NCBI GenBank assembly: GCA_016865035.1
Contig: CP018227.1
Coordinates: 1,396,001 to 1,460,000, forward strand
Source of the DNA: Kordiimonadales bacterium IMCC3096
Lineage (GTDB): Bacteria; Pseudomonadota; Alphaproteobacteria; Minwuiales; Minwuiaceae
Length of the DNA: 64,000 nt
Direction: 5' to 3'
The notes below the pieces were generated by a model. The model did not search any database. It saw only the letters and a list, made by a program, of their open reading frames with translations, and was not told where the DNA came from. The translations under genes were made by a program, and so were the position numbers. Positions 7,296 to 16,146 of the stretch are shown here, piece after piece (the stretch's first letter is position 1; each line of letters opens with the position of its first letter).

Positions 7296-8381
7296 TCAGA
7301 CCTCCTGATCTCCCCTGCCCAGCAGACTGCCGGTCATCAGATAGCGGATGCCAAGCACGGCACCCGCGAATATCGAGGCGAGCGCGAGCGGTGCGCTGAC
7401 AGCCAGTGTCGACATGCCGGAAACGCCCTGTCCGACGGTGCAGCCCATCGCAGCCACACCCCCGAAGCCCATCAGGAACGCGCCGAGCAGGTGGCGCCGC
7501 ATCTCTCTGGCGTCGTCATAGACCTCAAAGTGGAATCCCATGCGCGTGGCGGTCGTGATGACGGCCCCGAAGATGGTTCCGAGCGTCACGCCGATGCCGA
7601 AGTTGATCTCCGCGCCGGTGAAGGTCAGCAGGTACTGGATCGTCTCCCCCGGCGGCAGCACATAGGTCAGGGACTCGACGCGCTGCGGGTCGAAATCATC
7701 GTTTCCGAGGATGCCTGTCGCCGCGAAGCCGCCCGCAACCGCCAGGCCGACAGCCACGCCCGACAGGATGCTGTAGCCGGAGCCACGGAATGCCGCGTCC
7801 CTGAAACACCAGAACAGGACGACCGCAGCCAGGACCAGGGCGATAACGATTCCGGCACTGCCGGGCGCCGTGCCTGTTGCCGCCCCCAGCAGATGACCCA
7901 GCCCCTGCCCGCCGCTGGCTTCCATGTCCAGGCGCAGCGGCTCCAGCGCGTAGACACGCCCGAGCGCCGTCAGCCCGCGCGCGGCCATGTAGGCCGACAG
8001 GCCCAGGGTCAGGAACATCAGCACCGCCCGCATGTCGCCGCTGCCCAGCCGCACCAGAATGCCGAAGCCGCAGGTACCGACCATCGCCATGCCCCAGCCG
8101 AACAGCAGGCCACCCGCGATGGCACCGCCCCAGCCAAGCGAGGGCGCGAGATAGAAGCTGTCACCGATACGGGCCATGTCGGCGGCGAACAGTGCCTGCA
8201 CCACGACCATCGCCACGACGATGGACAGCGCCCAGGTGCGCAGCCGCGTGTTGCTGCCGGTGACCCACCAGTCCTCGATGGCGCGATAGGTGCAGAAGTC
8301 GGCCCCGCGTGCGGCAAGTCCGGCAATGGTTCCGAGACCAAAGCCGCACAGTGCCATCAGGATATGGGGTTCGATCTCCAT
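7296..8381 (-). CDS. Full-length YeeE/YedE-family transporter, candidate thiosulfate/sulfur-compound permease
   Basis: This polytopic inner-membrane protein of about 361 residues belongs to the YeeE/YedE (TsuA-like) family, whose characterised member imports thiosulfate through a chain of conserved cysteines. Matching cysteine-containing helical loops are visible: ARGADFCTYRA, GTCGFGILVRLGSGD and MGCTVGQGVSG. I prefer ATG at 8381 behind AAAGGTGCG; a GTG at 8393 is also possible. It lies between soxW and the MBL-fold gene in one operon. The substrate is inferred from family and neighbours. Confidence 0.87.
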   Translation of the reverse strand: MEIEPHILMALCGFGLGTIAGLAARGADFCTYRAIEDWWVTGSNTRLRTWALSIVVAMVVVQALFAADMARIGDSFYLAPSLGWGGAIAGGLLFGWGMAMVGTCGFGILVRLGSGDMRAVLMFLTLGLSAYMAARGLTALGRVYALEPLRLDMEASGGQGLGHLLGAATGTAPGSAGIVIALVLAAVVLFWCFRDAAFRGSGYSILSGVAVGLAVAGGFAATGILGNDDFDPQRVESLTYVLPPGETIQYLLTFTGAEINFGIGVTLGTIFGAVITTATRMGFHFEVYDDAREMRRHLLGAFLMGFGGVAAMGCTVGQGVSGMSTLAVSAPLALASIFAGAVLGIRYLMTGSLLGRGDQEV

Positions 8382-8395
8382 CGCACCTTTCACGC

Positions 8396-9007
8396 CTACC
8401 AGTTCTCGGGGTCCGTGCCGGCCTCACGCAGTTGCGCGAAGCGGTCACGCAGATAGCGCTGGAAGTCCTGTTCGGCGTAATGGCCTTCGGCGATGTATTC
8501 GAACATCGACAGGAATGGCAGCGGACGGAAATAGCCCGGCATGCGCGCGATCTCCGCTTCCCGCCCGTTCATCCCGGCGACTGCGGCAGGATCGGCCGGG
8601 AAGAAGACGATCGTCGGCGTGAAATTGACCCGCCAGCGCCGCGCCAGCTCCCGCTCCTCCATCTCCTCACCGTCGAAATCCGTGACGGCACGACTGCCCC
8701 GCAGGTCCAGTTGCAGGATGTCGAAGTGCTGTCTCAGGTAGCTGGTGACCCGCGCATCCTCCAGGTTCACCTCGTGCATCTGCCTGCAGTAGGGACAGCC
8801 GCGCTGTTCGAAGATCACGGCCAGATGGCGCCCTTCACCGGCGGCAGTGACGAGGTCTTCGTTCAGGTCCAGAAAGCTGTCCAGGAACCAGTCCTGAAGG
8901 TGCAGGCCATTGTCACCGATTTCCACGGCTGCCGGAGCCGCAGACGAGAGCAGCGGCAGGGTGCCGAGCGCCAGGGCACCGGTCGTGAAACTGCGTCGGC
9001 TGATCAT
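8396..9007 (-). CDS. soxW: SoxW, periplasmic thioredoxin
   Basis: The 203-residue protein carries a Tat-like signal (MISRRSFTTGALALG) and a thioredoxin domain with the active site CPYC in FEQRGCPYCRQMHEV (about residues 71-78), then a cis-proline segment FTPTIVFF. SoxW reduces disulfides that form on Sox proteins, notably the SoxY cysteine arm, using electrons from a membrane donor of the CcdA/SoxV type. No SoxV is in this window; a YeeE/YedE protein next door may not substitute. I start at the ATG at 9007 because it heads the signal; the longer frame upstream is antisense to the neighbouring permease. Confidence 0.9.
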   Translation of the reverse strand: MISRRSFTTGALALGTLPLLSSAAPAAVEIGDNGLHLQDWFLDSFLDLNEDLVTAAGEGRHLAVIFEQRGCPYCRQMHEVNLEDARVTSYLRQHFDILQLDLRGSRAVTDFDGEEMEERELARRWRVNFTPTIVFFPADPAAVAGMNGREAEIARMPGYFRPLPFLSMFEYIAEGHYAEQDFQRYLRDRFAQLREAGTDPENW

Positions 9008-9024
9008 GATGATACCCCTGTTGT

Positions 9025-9465
9025 CTATCTGACGATGGTGGCGGGTGACAGCGACCGTGGCTGCAGGATCCGCACCGCGATCATGCCAGCGATCATGCCG
9101 CCCAGGAATGCGAGCGTGGGCCATCCGCCCAGGGTCGCGGAGGTGACGGCAGGCCCGGGACAATAGCCGCCGATCCCCCAGCCGATGCCGAACAGCGCCG
9201 CGCCGGCGACCAGCGGCATGTCGAGGTCCGAACGGGTGGGCAGATGGAACTGCGTGTCCAGAACCGGTCCGGACATGCCGAGCACCAACCTGAATCCGAT
9301 GAAGGTCACAACCAGCGCACCCCCCATGACGAAGATCAGGCTCGGGTCCCAGGTGCCTGTGATATCGAGGAAGTTGAGCACCTTCGCCGGGTTCGACATG
9401 CCGGAAATGACCAGACCAAGTCCGAAGACCAGTCCTGCGAGAAGTCCTGCCAGTGCCCGCATCAT
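9025..9465 (-). CDS. YeeE/YedE half-transporter (C-terminal type, DUF6691/PmpB-like)
   Basis: This 146-residue membrane protein has about four hydrophobic segments, the motif GLGLVISGMSNPAKVLNFLD and a later GIGGYCPGPAV loop with the conserved cysteine. It matches the second half of a YeeE/YedE permease. It begins at ATG 9465 inside the stop of the preceding half-transporter (ATGA overlap), so the two halves are co-translated and probably assemble into one unit like PmpA/PmpB. Longer frames upstream overlap the partner gene and are not used. Confidence 0.87.
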   Translation of the reverse strand: MMRALAGLLAGLVFGLGLVISGMSNPAKVLNFLDITGTWDPSLIFVMGGALVVTFIGFRLVLGMSGPVLDTQFHLPTRSDLDMPLVAGAALFGIGWGIGGYCPGPAVTSATLGGWPTLAFLGGMIAGMIAVRILQPRSLSPATIVR

Positions 9466-9896
9466 GACCCCCACCCCAACAGGTGGCGCACAACGAAGAC
9501 CGTGATCACGCCTGTCGCCATGAAGGTCAGGGTGGCGACGATGGAGCGGCCCGAAAGGCGCGCCATGCCGCATACTCCGTGACCACTCGTGCAGCCGCCG
9601 CCGAGCGCAGTACCGACACCCACGACCACCCCCGCCACAGCCATCCAGAGTCCGTTGCCGGGAACTGCGGGAACCGCGATTTCACCCGTCACGGACCCGA
9701 CCAGCCAGGGCGCGACGACCATGCCGACGACAAAGCAGATGCGCCACGCCGCGTCCGTCGCGCCCTCCGGCGGCAGCAGTCCCTTGACGATGCCGCTGAT
9801 GCCCGCAATACGGCCATTCAGCGCCAGCAGCATGACGGCGGCGGCGCCGATCAGGGCACCGCCTGCCAATGCAGACAAAGGTGTGAACTCGGTCAG
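9462..9896 (-). CDS. YeeE/YedE half-transporter (N-terminal type, PmpA-like), probable CTG start
   Basis: The protein has YeeE/YedE features: LNGRIAGISGI, then GGGCTSGHGVCGMARLSGRS with the conserved cysteines. No ATG or GTG fits the start. A perfect AGGAGG lies five bases before a CTG at 9896, and the residues read from there (TEFTPLSALAGGALIG) match the usual family N-terminus. A TTG at 9878 would cut off these residues and lies far from any ribosome site. I therefore propose CTG initiation, giving about 144 residues. It is partner to the half-transporter overlapping its stop. Confidence 0.82.
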   Translation of the reverse strand: MTEFTPLSALAGGALIGAAAVMLLALNGRIAGISGIVKGLLPPEGATDAAWRICFVVGMVVAPWLVGSVTGEIAVPAVPGNGLWMAVAGVVVGVGTALGGGCTSGHGVCGMARLSGRSIVATLTFMATGVITVFVVRHLLGWGS

Positions 9897-9908
9897 TTGA
9901 ACCTCCTG

Positions 9909-11180
9909 TCAGCCAAACATGTCGGTGGTGATACCCTGGTACCAGCCAACCGACTCCTCATACGTCTTCTTGCGCAGGTCGGCGGACTCACCCGTCTGGG
10001 AGATGAAACCGCCCGTGCCGGCAATCTTCTCGTCCGTCGCCTCGTAGTTCGCGCCAACCTTGACACCATCATTGGTCTCGATGAGCGACCAGCAGGTGTT
10101 GCGGAACCGCGCCGGGAACATCTTCGAACCCGTCAGGGCATGGCGCACGGCCATGGCACAGACCTTGGCCTGGCTGTTGGCGGAGAAGCCGGACTTCGGC
10201 ATGTCCCCGTTCACGGTCGCGTCGCCCAGCACATAGATGCTCGGGTCCATGCGCGACTGCATGGTTGCGGGGACGATCGGACACCAGCCACTGGCGTCGG
10301 TCAGACCTGCGACCTCGGCGATATGACCGGCCTTCTGCGCCGGGATCACGTTCACCACGTCACCCCTGAAGGTATCGAAGTCGGTCTCCACCGACATCTC
10401 CGCGGCGTTCACCGACCTGATGCCGCCATGGACGTCACCGCCGATCCACTCGACCATGCCGGGGTAATGTTTCTCCCAGCCCTCGGAGAACAGGCCACCC
10501 TTGGAGAACTTGGTCTTCGGGTCAATGATCAGGATCTTGGCCGTCGGGTTCGTCTGCTTCAGCACGTGGGCCACCATGGAGACCCGCTCGTAGGGTCCGG
10601 GGGGGCACCGGTAGGGGTTCGGCGGAGCCACCATCATGAAGGTGCCGCCTGCGGGCATGGCGTTGATCTGACTCTTCAGCAGGGCCGTCTGCGTGCCGGC
10701 CTTGTAGGCATGGGGCATGCGGCCGGCAGCCTCCACCGAATAGCCGGGCAGGGTCTCGTACTTGAAGTCGATGCCCGGGGAAACCACCAGCGCGTCGTAG
10801 GGAACGCTGACGCCGCTGGACAGGGACACCGTCTTGCCGGCGCGGTCCACGCCGGTTGCCCAGTCGTGCACGACGTTGATGCCATAGTCGCTGGCGAGTT
10901 TCCCGTAGGTGTGGCCGATGGAGGCCAGATCCCGGAAGCCGCCGATGTAGAGGTTGGAGAAGAAGCAGGTGTAGTACATCCGCGTCGGCTCGATCAGCGT
11001 GACGTCGACGGCTCCCTTCGAGTCCTTGGCGATGTAGCGCGCTGCCGTCGCGCCGCCGGCACCGCCACCGATCACGACGACCTTCGGCCGCGCCGCGCCA
11101 TGAACGAAACCCAGCGGAGCGGCGGAAGCCAGCGCCACGGCGCCTGCCATCCTGGTAAACTGCCTGCGCGTCATGCCCAT
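9909..11180 (-). CDS. fccB: Flavocytochrome c sulfide dehydrogenase flavoprotein (FccB/SoxF)
   Basis: This periplasmic FAD protein oxidises sulfide and passes electrons to its cytochrome subunit. Its 423 residues comprise a Tat signal (MTRRQFTRMAGAVALAS), an N-terminal FAD-binding GGGAGGATAA (about 38-47), the two redox-active cysteines in MYYTCFFSN (Cys72) and PYRCPPGPYER (about Cys192), and the C-terminal FCSD flavin domain ending TTDMFG. It follows the cytochrome gene after 24 bases. The start has GGGAGA upstream. FccB-type proteins inside sox operons are called SoxF. Confidence 0.95.
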   Translation of the reverse strand: MGMTRRQFTRMAGAVALASAAPLGFVHGAARPKVVVIGGGAGGATAARYIAKDSKGAVDVTLIEPTRMYYTCFFSNLYIGGFRDLASIGHTYGKLASDYGINVVHDWATGVDRAGKTVSLSSGVSVPYDALVVSPGIDFKYETLPGYSVEAAGRMPHAYKAGTQTALLKSQINAMPAGGTFMMVAPPNPYRCPPGPYERVSMVAHVLKQTNPTAKILIIDPKTKFSKGGLFSEGWEKHYPGMVEWIGGDVHGGIRSVNAAEMSVETDFDTFRGDVVNVIPAQKAGHIAEVAGLTDASGWCPIVPATMQSRMDPSIYVLGDATVNGDMPKSGFSANSQAKVCAMAVRHALTGSKMFPARFRNTCWSLIETNDGVKVGANYEATDEKIAGTGGFISQTGESADLRKKTYEESVGWYQGITTDMFG

Positions 11181-11204
11181 CTGTCTTCTCCCTGTCCGAT
11201 TGCT

Positions 11205-11522
11205 TCACTCTTCCTGGTGTTCGATTGTCGCGAAATGGGCGGCCAGCGCTTCGATCTGCTCGAGGTCCAGTGACTGTGCGACATTCACCATCACCTCGCT
11301 GTCGCGCCCGCCCTGCTTGTAGGACAGCATGACAGCGACAAAACTGACCGCGTCCCAACCGACGATGGAGGGAATACCGTCATCGGCACCGGACTTCTGG
11401 TGGCAGGCAACGCATTCGCCTGACAGATATTCGCCATAGGCGGCATCACCCGCGACTGCGCCGGAAGCCATCAGACAAAGCGCGGAAACGCCTGCATTGG
11501 CGGTCCGCCGCAAGGCAAGCAT
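11205..11522 (-). CDS. fccA: Small cytochrome c, partner of FccB (FccA/SoxE type)
   Basis: The 105-residue exported protein has a signal peptide (ending near GAVAGD) and one haem motif CVACH (about residues 37-41). It is the electron-accepting subunit expected beside a flavocytochrome c flavoprotein. Two in-frame ATGs exist. GGGAGG directly abuts the first (11528) and lies six bases before the second (11522), so I choose the second. It is the first gene of the minus-strand sulfur operon and lies just downstream of an ATTC-N8-GAAT operator. SoxE versus FccA naming is uncertain. Confidence 0.87.
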   Translation of the reverse strand: MLALRRTANAGVSALCLMASGAVAGDAAYGEYLSGECVACHQKSGADDGIPSIVGWDAVSFVAVMLSYKQGGRDSEVMVNVAQSLDLEQIEALAAHFATIEHQEE

Positions 11523-11538
11523 GGACATCCTCCCATAA

Positions 11539-11554
11539 ATTCATATTTTCGAAT
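11539..11554 (-). promoter_or_regulatory. ATTC-N8-GAAT operator proximal to fccA
   Basis: The dyad ATTC-ATATTTTC-GAAT lies 17 bases upstream of the chosen fccA start on the minus strand, in an AT-rich patch. It matches the motif at 3507 and the operator consensus of SqrR/BigR-type persulfide sensors. Its closeness to the ribosome site suggests it overlaps the promoter or transcript start. Confidence 0.65.
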
Positions 11555-11843
11555 ATTTGCGGTCGTATTTCACACCGTGTCAATGGAAAATCCGGATTCT
11601 CGACCGTCGCCTTTCGCTGGGTCAAGCGGGTCAGGCCCTTGGGGCGGGTGATGATGTGCGCCGAACCGGAAGACCGGCGCAGCAATGGCCGATAGCGGGA
11701 TACCGGCTGAAAAAGGCCCGTCCATCCTGTACCATCGCGGCAAAGGCGAGGAAGGCTTGCCGGACCGTTGGCCGGATGACCGGCGCATGCGCAAACCTTC
11801 CCTGCCAATCAAATGACAGAGAGAGTTCACAACACAGCAGAAA

Positions 11844-11859
11844 ATTCAGTAAATTGAAT
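11844..11859. promoter_or_regulatory. Distal ATTC-N8-GAAT operator
   Basis: The dyad ATTC-AGTAAATT-GAAT is the third exact copy in the sulfur locus. It lies about 305 bases from the proximal copy and just past the end of the neighbouring aldolase-type gene. It may mark a second upstream promoter for the fcc operon or allow looping with the proximal copy; its orientation cannot be decided from a palindrome. Confidence 0.55.
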
Positions 11860-11910
11860 ATCTAGGGCGCGCAGGCGACCCGCATCGCGTCCGCCACCCG
11901 ACGGACCGAT

Positions 11911-12723
11911 CTAGCTGAACATGTCCGGCCGGCTCTCGACCAACTGCTCGTATATCGGCTGGAAGTGCAGCCAGCCGATATATTCGCTGCCCACGTGCTC
12001 CCGGCTGTAGCGGGCGCTTTCCACCGGAACATGCACCGGCTTGTGGCCGGTCGCTTCCACCAGGAGCTGCTGCTGGCAGCACCGCTCCAGCGCAATGAAC
12101 CAGAAGGCGGCGGAATCAATGCTGTGGCGGCTCGCCGTGATCAGGCCGTGATTCTGATGGATCGCCGCCTTCACGCCCTTGAAGGCCCGCGAGACCTTCG
12201 GACCCGCGTCTTCATCGACCGCAACATGACCGGCCTCGTCTTTGATCACCACATGGTCCTCGAAGAAGGCGCAGGCATCCTGGGTGATCGGGTCCAGCGG
12301 TCGCCCGAGTGCGGCAAAGGCCGTTCCATGGATCGTATGGGCATGGCACATGGCCAGGATGTCCGGATGTTCCTCATGCACCGCGCCGTGCAGGACGAAG
12401 CCCGCCCGGTTCACGGCGTAATCGCCTTCGATCACCTTGCCCGAGTGGTCCACCAGGATCAGGTTTGACAGCGAAACCCGGTCGAAGTGCACCGCCATCG
12501 GATTGGTCCAGTAGAGTTCGGGGTGCTCCGGGTCCCTGATCGTCAGGTGCCCGGCAAAGCCGAAGTTGTACTGCAGCTGGGAGAACGCGTGGCAGGCCGC
12601 AACCAGCCGCTTCTTGCGGTCGAGGCGCAGTTCCTCGTTCGAATTGAACTTGGGTTCCTCAGGGAACTTCAGCCCCGGCTGGCTGGGCTGATAGATGGAG
12701 GTGCGGTTCTGGAGATCGAGCAT
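11911..12723 (-). CDS. Class II aldolase/adducin-family protein
   Basis: The 270-residue cytoplasmic protein has the zinc-site histidines of the class II aldolase/adducin domain in AMCHAHTIHG and IHQNHGLI, and an N-terminal acidic residue in the NFGFAGHLTIRD segment. Family members cleave or epimerise sugar phosphates or decarboxylate small hydroxyacids; the natural substrate here is not evident. It is the last gene of a minus-strand operon with a thiamine-diphosphate enzyme, an acyl-CoA synthetase and a GntR regulator. AAGGATCCGAA precedes the ATG. Confidence 0.88.
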   Translation of the reverse strand: MLDLQNRTSIYQPSQPGLKFPEEPKFNSNEELRLDRKKRLVAACHAFSQLQYNFGFAGHLTIRDPEHPELYWTNPMAVHFDRVSLSNLILVDHSGKVIEGDYAVNRAGFVLHGAVHEEHPDILAMCHAHTIHGTAFAALGRPLDPITQDACAFFEDHVVIKDEAGHVAVDEDAGPKVSRAFKGVKAAIHQNHGLITASRHSIDSAAFWFIALERCCQQQLLVEATGHKPVHVPVESARYSREHVGSEYIGWLHFQPIYEQLVESRPDMFS

Positions 12724-12773
12724 TTCGGATCCTTGACGACGTGATGATTGCGAACTCTAGCACGGGCTGAGCA

Positions 12774-14507
12774 TCAGCCCAGATTGCGGCGCTTGCGCTC
12801 CGCATCGTCCCAGGCGAACAGGGGCTGATAGTCAGGCACGAAGCCCAGCCCCTTCTGGGCGTCCGACGAGACCGCCTCGCGGGAGGTCACGACATCGATG
12901 ACGGCGGGCGCGTTGGCGATGCCCCGGCGGATCGCCTCCACCAGGTCGGCCGAGTCCTCGACACGTTCCCCGTGAGCCCCCAGCGCACGGGCCATGCCCG
13001 CATAGTCCGAGTGGCGCAGGATGGTGCCGGTGATGCGCCCGCCATAGTTCACGTGCTGGTCATGGCGCTCGATGTTCCAGGCGGCGTTGTTGGAGACGAT
13101 GAAGACAGCCTTCGCTCCATGCCGGACCGCCGTATCGATCTCCATGGCGTTGATGCCGTAGGCACCGTCACCATTGACGGAGATGACCTGGCGGTCGGGA
13201 CAGGCCAGGGCCGCCGCAATGGCGAAGGGCACGCCGACGCCGAGGCAGCCGAAGGTGCCGGCGTCCAGATAGGTGCGCGTCGTCAGCCCGACACGGGCGA
13301 AGCTGAGCAGGTCCCCCCCGTCCGCCACCCCGATGTAGTCCGGGTCCACCACCTGATCCAGTGCGTCGAAGATCGCCATGGGATGGACGGCACCATCCGC
13401 GCCGGTCTGCGGCACCGGACCGGATGCGCCCTTCTGCAGACGGTCGCGATGTTTCGCGCGCAACCCGTCCGCCCAGTCCGCGTCCCGCGCCCCGGCATCA
13501 TTGCCCAGGGCGACGGCCAGCGCCTCGAGCGCCAGATCCACCCCGGCCAGGATCTCCGGCGTGCCCCGGCGGTTGTCGACCAGTTCGCCCGTGGTATCCG
13601 CGATGCGCAGGAACCGCGCATCAGGGAAAACGGCGGGCGAACCGAAGCCGAGCTGGTAGTCCAGCTTCCGCCCCACGGTGATGACCAGGTCCGCCTGCGC
13701 CATGGCAGCGGCGCGCACCGCCCCGACCACGGCCCGGTGGTCGGACGACACCAGCCCCCGACTCTCCTGGGTATCGAGGTAGAGCGCGTCGGTGGCATCG
13801 AGGAAGCGTTCCAGCGCCGCCCCCGCGCCCCGCGCACCGCGTCCGCTGACCACCAGCGGGCGGCGCGCGCCACGGATGGTCTCCACCGCCGCGTCGATCA
13901 GCGCAGGGTCCGGTGCCGGGCGTCGGGCCGGTTTCCGCGCGAGCCAGTCCGAAGTGACGAGATTCTCCGGCACATGGGTGCGCAGCACATCGGTCGGCAC
14001 CTCCAGATATGACGGCCCCGGTTCCCCCATGTCGCCGGTGGCACGGGCAATGGCCTCGTCAAGCTCCCGTAGCACCTGGTCGGCGACCCGCGCGGTACGG
14101 GCATAGCGCGTCACGGGGCGCATGATATCCACATGCGGGATGTCCTGCAGCGGTCCCATGTTGGCCTGCCGCGTCGAGGTACAGCCGCCGATCAGCAGCA
14201 CCGGCGCACGCGCCAGCGCGGCGTTGGCAATCCCGGTCACGCAGTTGGTCACGCCCGGACCGGCAGTGGCCATCGCCACGCCCAGACCACCGGTCAGTTC
14301 GGCATGCGCATGGGCCATGTGGACCGCCGCGCCCTCGTCTCGCACATCGATGATCTGGATACCCTGCCGGGCGATATGGTCCCAGATCGGCTGGATGTGC
14401 CCGCCCTGCAGGCCAAAGACCCGTTCCACGCCGCGCGCCACAAGGGCCCGGGCGATCCATGCAGCGACACTCAACGGGTCGTCATTCAGATCCTGACTCT
14501 CGGTCAT
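12774..14507 (-). CDS. Thiamine-diphosphate-dependent enzyme of the acetolactate synthase / 2-hydroxyacyl-CoA lyase superfamily
   Basis: The 577-residue protein has all three domains of the family. The N-terminal pyrimidine-binding domain has the catalytic glutamate in [13 protein letters not shown] central domain follows. The C-terminal diphosphate-binding domain has [13 protein letters not shown] and, about 26 residues on, SNNAAWN, which bind magnesium and cofactor. It may condense or cleave 2-oxo or 2-hydroxyacyl compounds. Next to an acyl-CoA synthetase, a 2-hydroxyacyl-CoA lyase or oxalyl-CoA-decarboxylase-like role is attractive but unproven. GAGGAGG lies six bases before the ATG. Confidence 0.85.
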   Translation of the reverse strand: MTESQDLNDDPLSVAAWIARALVARGVERVFGLQGGHIQPIWDHIARQGIQIIDVRDEGAAVHMAHAHAELTGGLGVAMATAGPGVTNCVTGIANAALARAPVLLIGGCTSTRQANMGPLQDIPHVDIMRPVTRYARTARVADQVLRELDEAIARATGDMGEPGPSYLEVPTDVLRTHVPENLVTSDWLARKPARRPAPDPALIDAAVETIRGARRPLVVSGRGARGAGAALERFLDATDALYLDTQESRGLVSSDHRAVVGAVRAAAMAQADLVITVGRKLDYQLGFGSPAVFPDARFLRIADTTGELVDNRRGTPEILAGVDLALEALAVALGNDAGARDADWADGLRAKHRDRLQKGASGPVPQTGADGAVHPMAIFDALDQVVDPDYIGVADGGDLLSFARVGLTTRTYLDAGTFGCLGVGVPFAIAAALACPDRQVISVNGDGAYGINAMEIDTAVRHGAKAVFIVSNNAAWNIERHDQHVNYGGRITGTILRHSDYAGMARALGAHGERVEDSADLVEAIRRGIANAPAVIDVVTSREAVSSDAQKGLGFVPDYQPLFAWDDAERKRRNLG

Positions 14508-14549
14508 GGGGTTTCCTCCTCGGTGTTCTGTCTTTCGGGATCGCGGGCG

Positions 14550-16115
14550 TCAGGATGCGCGGGCGATCAGCATGTCCTTGAGGACGCGATGCAGGATCTT
14601 GCCGGTGGCATTGCGCGGCATGGCGTCCGCATCCAGGAAGGTCACGGCACGGGGGCGCTTGTATCCGGCAAGGCTCTTCCGCGACCAGGCAATCAGGTCC
14701 TCGGCTGTGAGCGCCGCGCCATCCCGCAGGACGACCGCCGCCTCCACCCTTTCGCCCCACTTGGCATCCGGGCACCCGACCACCGCCACGTCCCGGACAT
14801 CGGGATGCGCAGCGAGCGCCGTCTCGACCTCGGACGGGTAGACGTTCTCCCCGCCTGAAATGATCATGTTCTTCTTGCGATCGATCAGGCGAATGAAGCC
14901 GTCAGGATCCCGCAGGGCCATGTCACCGACCGACAGATAGTCGCCCCGGAATGCCTCTGCCGTCTTTTCCGGCAGGTTCCAGTAGCCGTCGAAGGCATAG
15001 GGACCGCAGGAATAGAGCTCCCCCGGCTGCCCGTCGGGAACCTCGTCGCCATCATCGTCGAGCAGGCGGATGGGCGCGGAGCCGACCACTTCGCGTCCGA
15101 CGGTGCCCAGGTGATCGAACTGTTCATCCGGATGCAGCATGGTAACCCAACCGGCCTCCGTCGAACCGTAGAGTTCGAACAGGCCGGAGTTCGGGAACAT
15201 CTCCATGACCGCGCGCTTGGTCTCCGCCCGTGCAGGGGCGGAGGAAACCATCAGCTTCTTCACCTGCGCGAAGTCCGCTGCGTCCCGCTGCTGCTCCGGC
15301 ACCTCCAGCATCATGGTGAAGTGCGTCGGCACCAGCGACGAGAAGGTGATGCCCATGCTGCCGATGGTCTGCAGGCACAGGCGCGGATCGAAGTTGGCGC
15401 GGGAGAAGATCGTGACCGTCGCCCCGATGGACAGGAAGGCGGTGAAGAAATTGAGGGAGTTGGCGTGGCACATGGGCATGACCAGCAAGGCATCGTCGTT
15501 GCGGTCGAGACCAAGCTCCACCTGGGTCATGAGCGCCAGCATGAACATGCCACGATGGCTGCGGATCGCGCCCTTGGGGTTGCCCGTGGTACCGGAGGTA
15601 TACATCAGGCACCAGGGATCATCCGGCGACACCTGCACCTCCGGATCAGCGGACCCGGCGCTTTCGATCAGTGCCTCGTAGTCCGACCATCCGGGAGCCT
15701 GGTGCTGATCTCCTATGAGGATGAAGCGATCATCACGGACGGGAAGCCCGGCGCGGATCCCGTCGATGACATGAGCCAGGCTGGCTTCGGCGATCACTGC
15801 CGAGACGCCGCAGTTCGCGCAGATGAATCGTACCTCGGGGCCGACGAGCCGGAAGTTCACGGGCACGGCGATCAGTCCCGCCTTGGCCACCGCCACATAG
15901 ATCTCCGCCCATTCCACACGGTTGTAGGCCAGCACGGCGACGCGGTCTCCGGGCCGGAGACCAAGGCCGAGCAATCCGTTGGCCAGCCGGCAGGCACGCG
16001 CGTTCCACTGCCCGAACGTCAGTTCCCGTTCCAGGTCACGTGCGCCCAGGCGCTCGGGCTGCAGTCGCGCCTGGGTGGCCAGCAGTTCACCAATGGTCTG
16101 CATCTGAGAGGTCAA
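14550..16115 (-). CDS. AMP-forming acyl-CoA synthetase
   Basis: This ANL-superfamily ligase of about 521 residues activates a carboxylic acid to its CoA thioester through an acyl-adenylate. It shows the P-loop YTSGTTGNPKGA, the adenine motif YGSTEAG, the hinge region GDMALRDPDGFIRLIDRKKN and the C-terminal catalytic lysine in PRNATGKILHRVL. A TTG at 16115 has AGGGAG seven bases upstream; an ATG at 16103 is also in frame. The acid substrate is unknown. It is the first catabolic gene after the GntR regulator of the same operon. Confidence 0.88.
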   Translation of the reverse strand: MTSQMQTIGELLATQARLQPERLGARDLERELTFGQWNARACRLANGLLGLGLRPGDRVAVLAYNRVEWAEIYVAVAKAGLIAVPVNFRLVGPEVRFICANCGVSAVIAEASLAHVIDGIRAGLPVRDDRFILIGDQHQAPGWSDYEALIESAGSADPEVQVSPDDPWCLMYTSGTTGNPKGAIRSHRGMFMLALMTQVELGLDRNDDALLVMPMCHANSLNFFTAFLSIGATVTIFSRANFDPRLCLQTIGSMGITFSSLVPTHFTMMLEVPEQQRDAADFAQVKKLMVSSAPARAETKRAVMEMFPNSGLFELYGSTEAGWVTMLHPDEQFDHLGTVGREVVGSAPIRLLDDDGDEVPDGQPGELYSCGPYAFDGYWNLPEKTAEAFRGDYLSVGDMALRDPDGFIRLIDRKKNMIISGGENVYPSEVETALAAHPDVRDVAVVGCPDAKWGERVEAAVVLRDGAALTAEDLIAWSRKSLAGYKRPRAVTFLDADAMPRNATGKILHRVLKDMLIARAS

Positions 16116-16146
16116 GGCAGTGCTCCCTGGTTTGAATGGGGGGGGC

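Larger units (their letters stand above)
11523..11910. other. Gene-free control region upstream of the fcc/sox minus-strand operon
   Basis: About 390 bases without a convincing gene lie between the cytochrome start and the stop of the class II aldolase gene. Short frames on both strands here have no family features. The region holds two exact ATTC-N8-GAAT dyads near its ends (11539-11554 and 11844-11859), which suggests a long regulated leader or two promoters. Confidence 0.7.

Noticed and set aside
9483-11273. 596-codon plus-strand open frame over the fcc/YeeE operon
   Set aside because: Antisense to several confidently assigned genes and composed of His/Arg-rich sequence without family signs.
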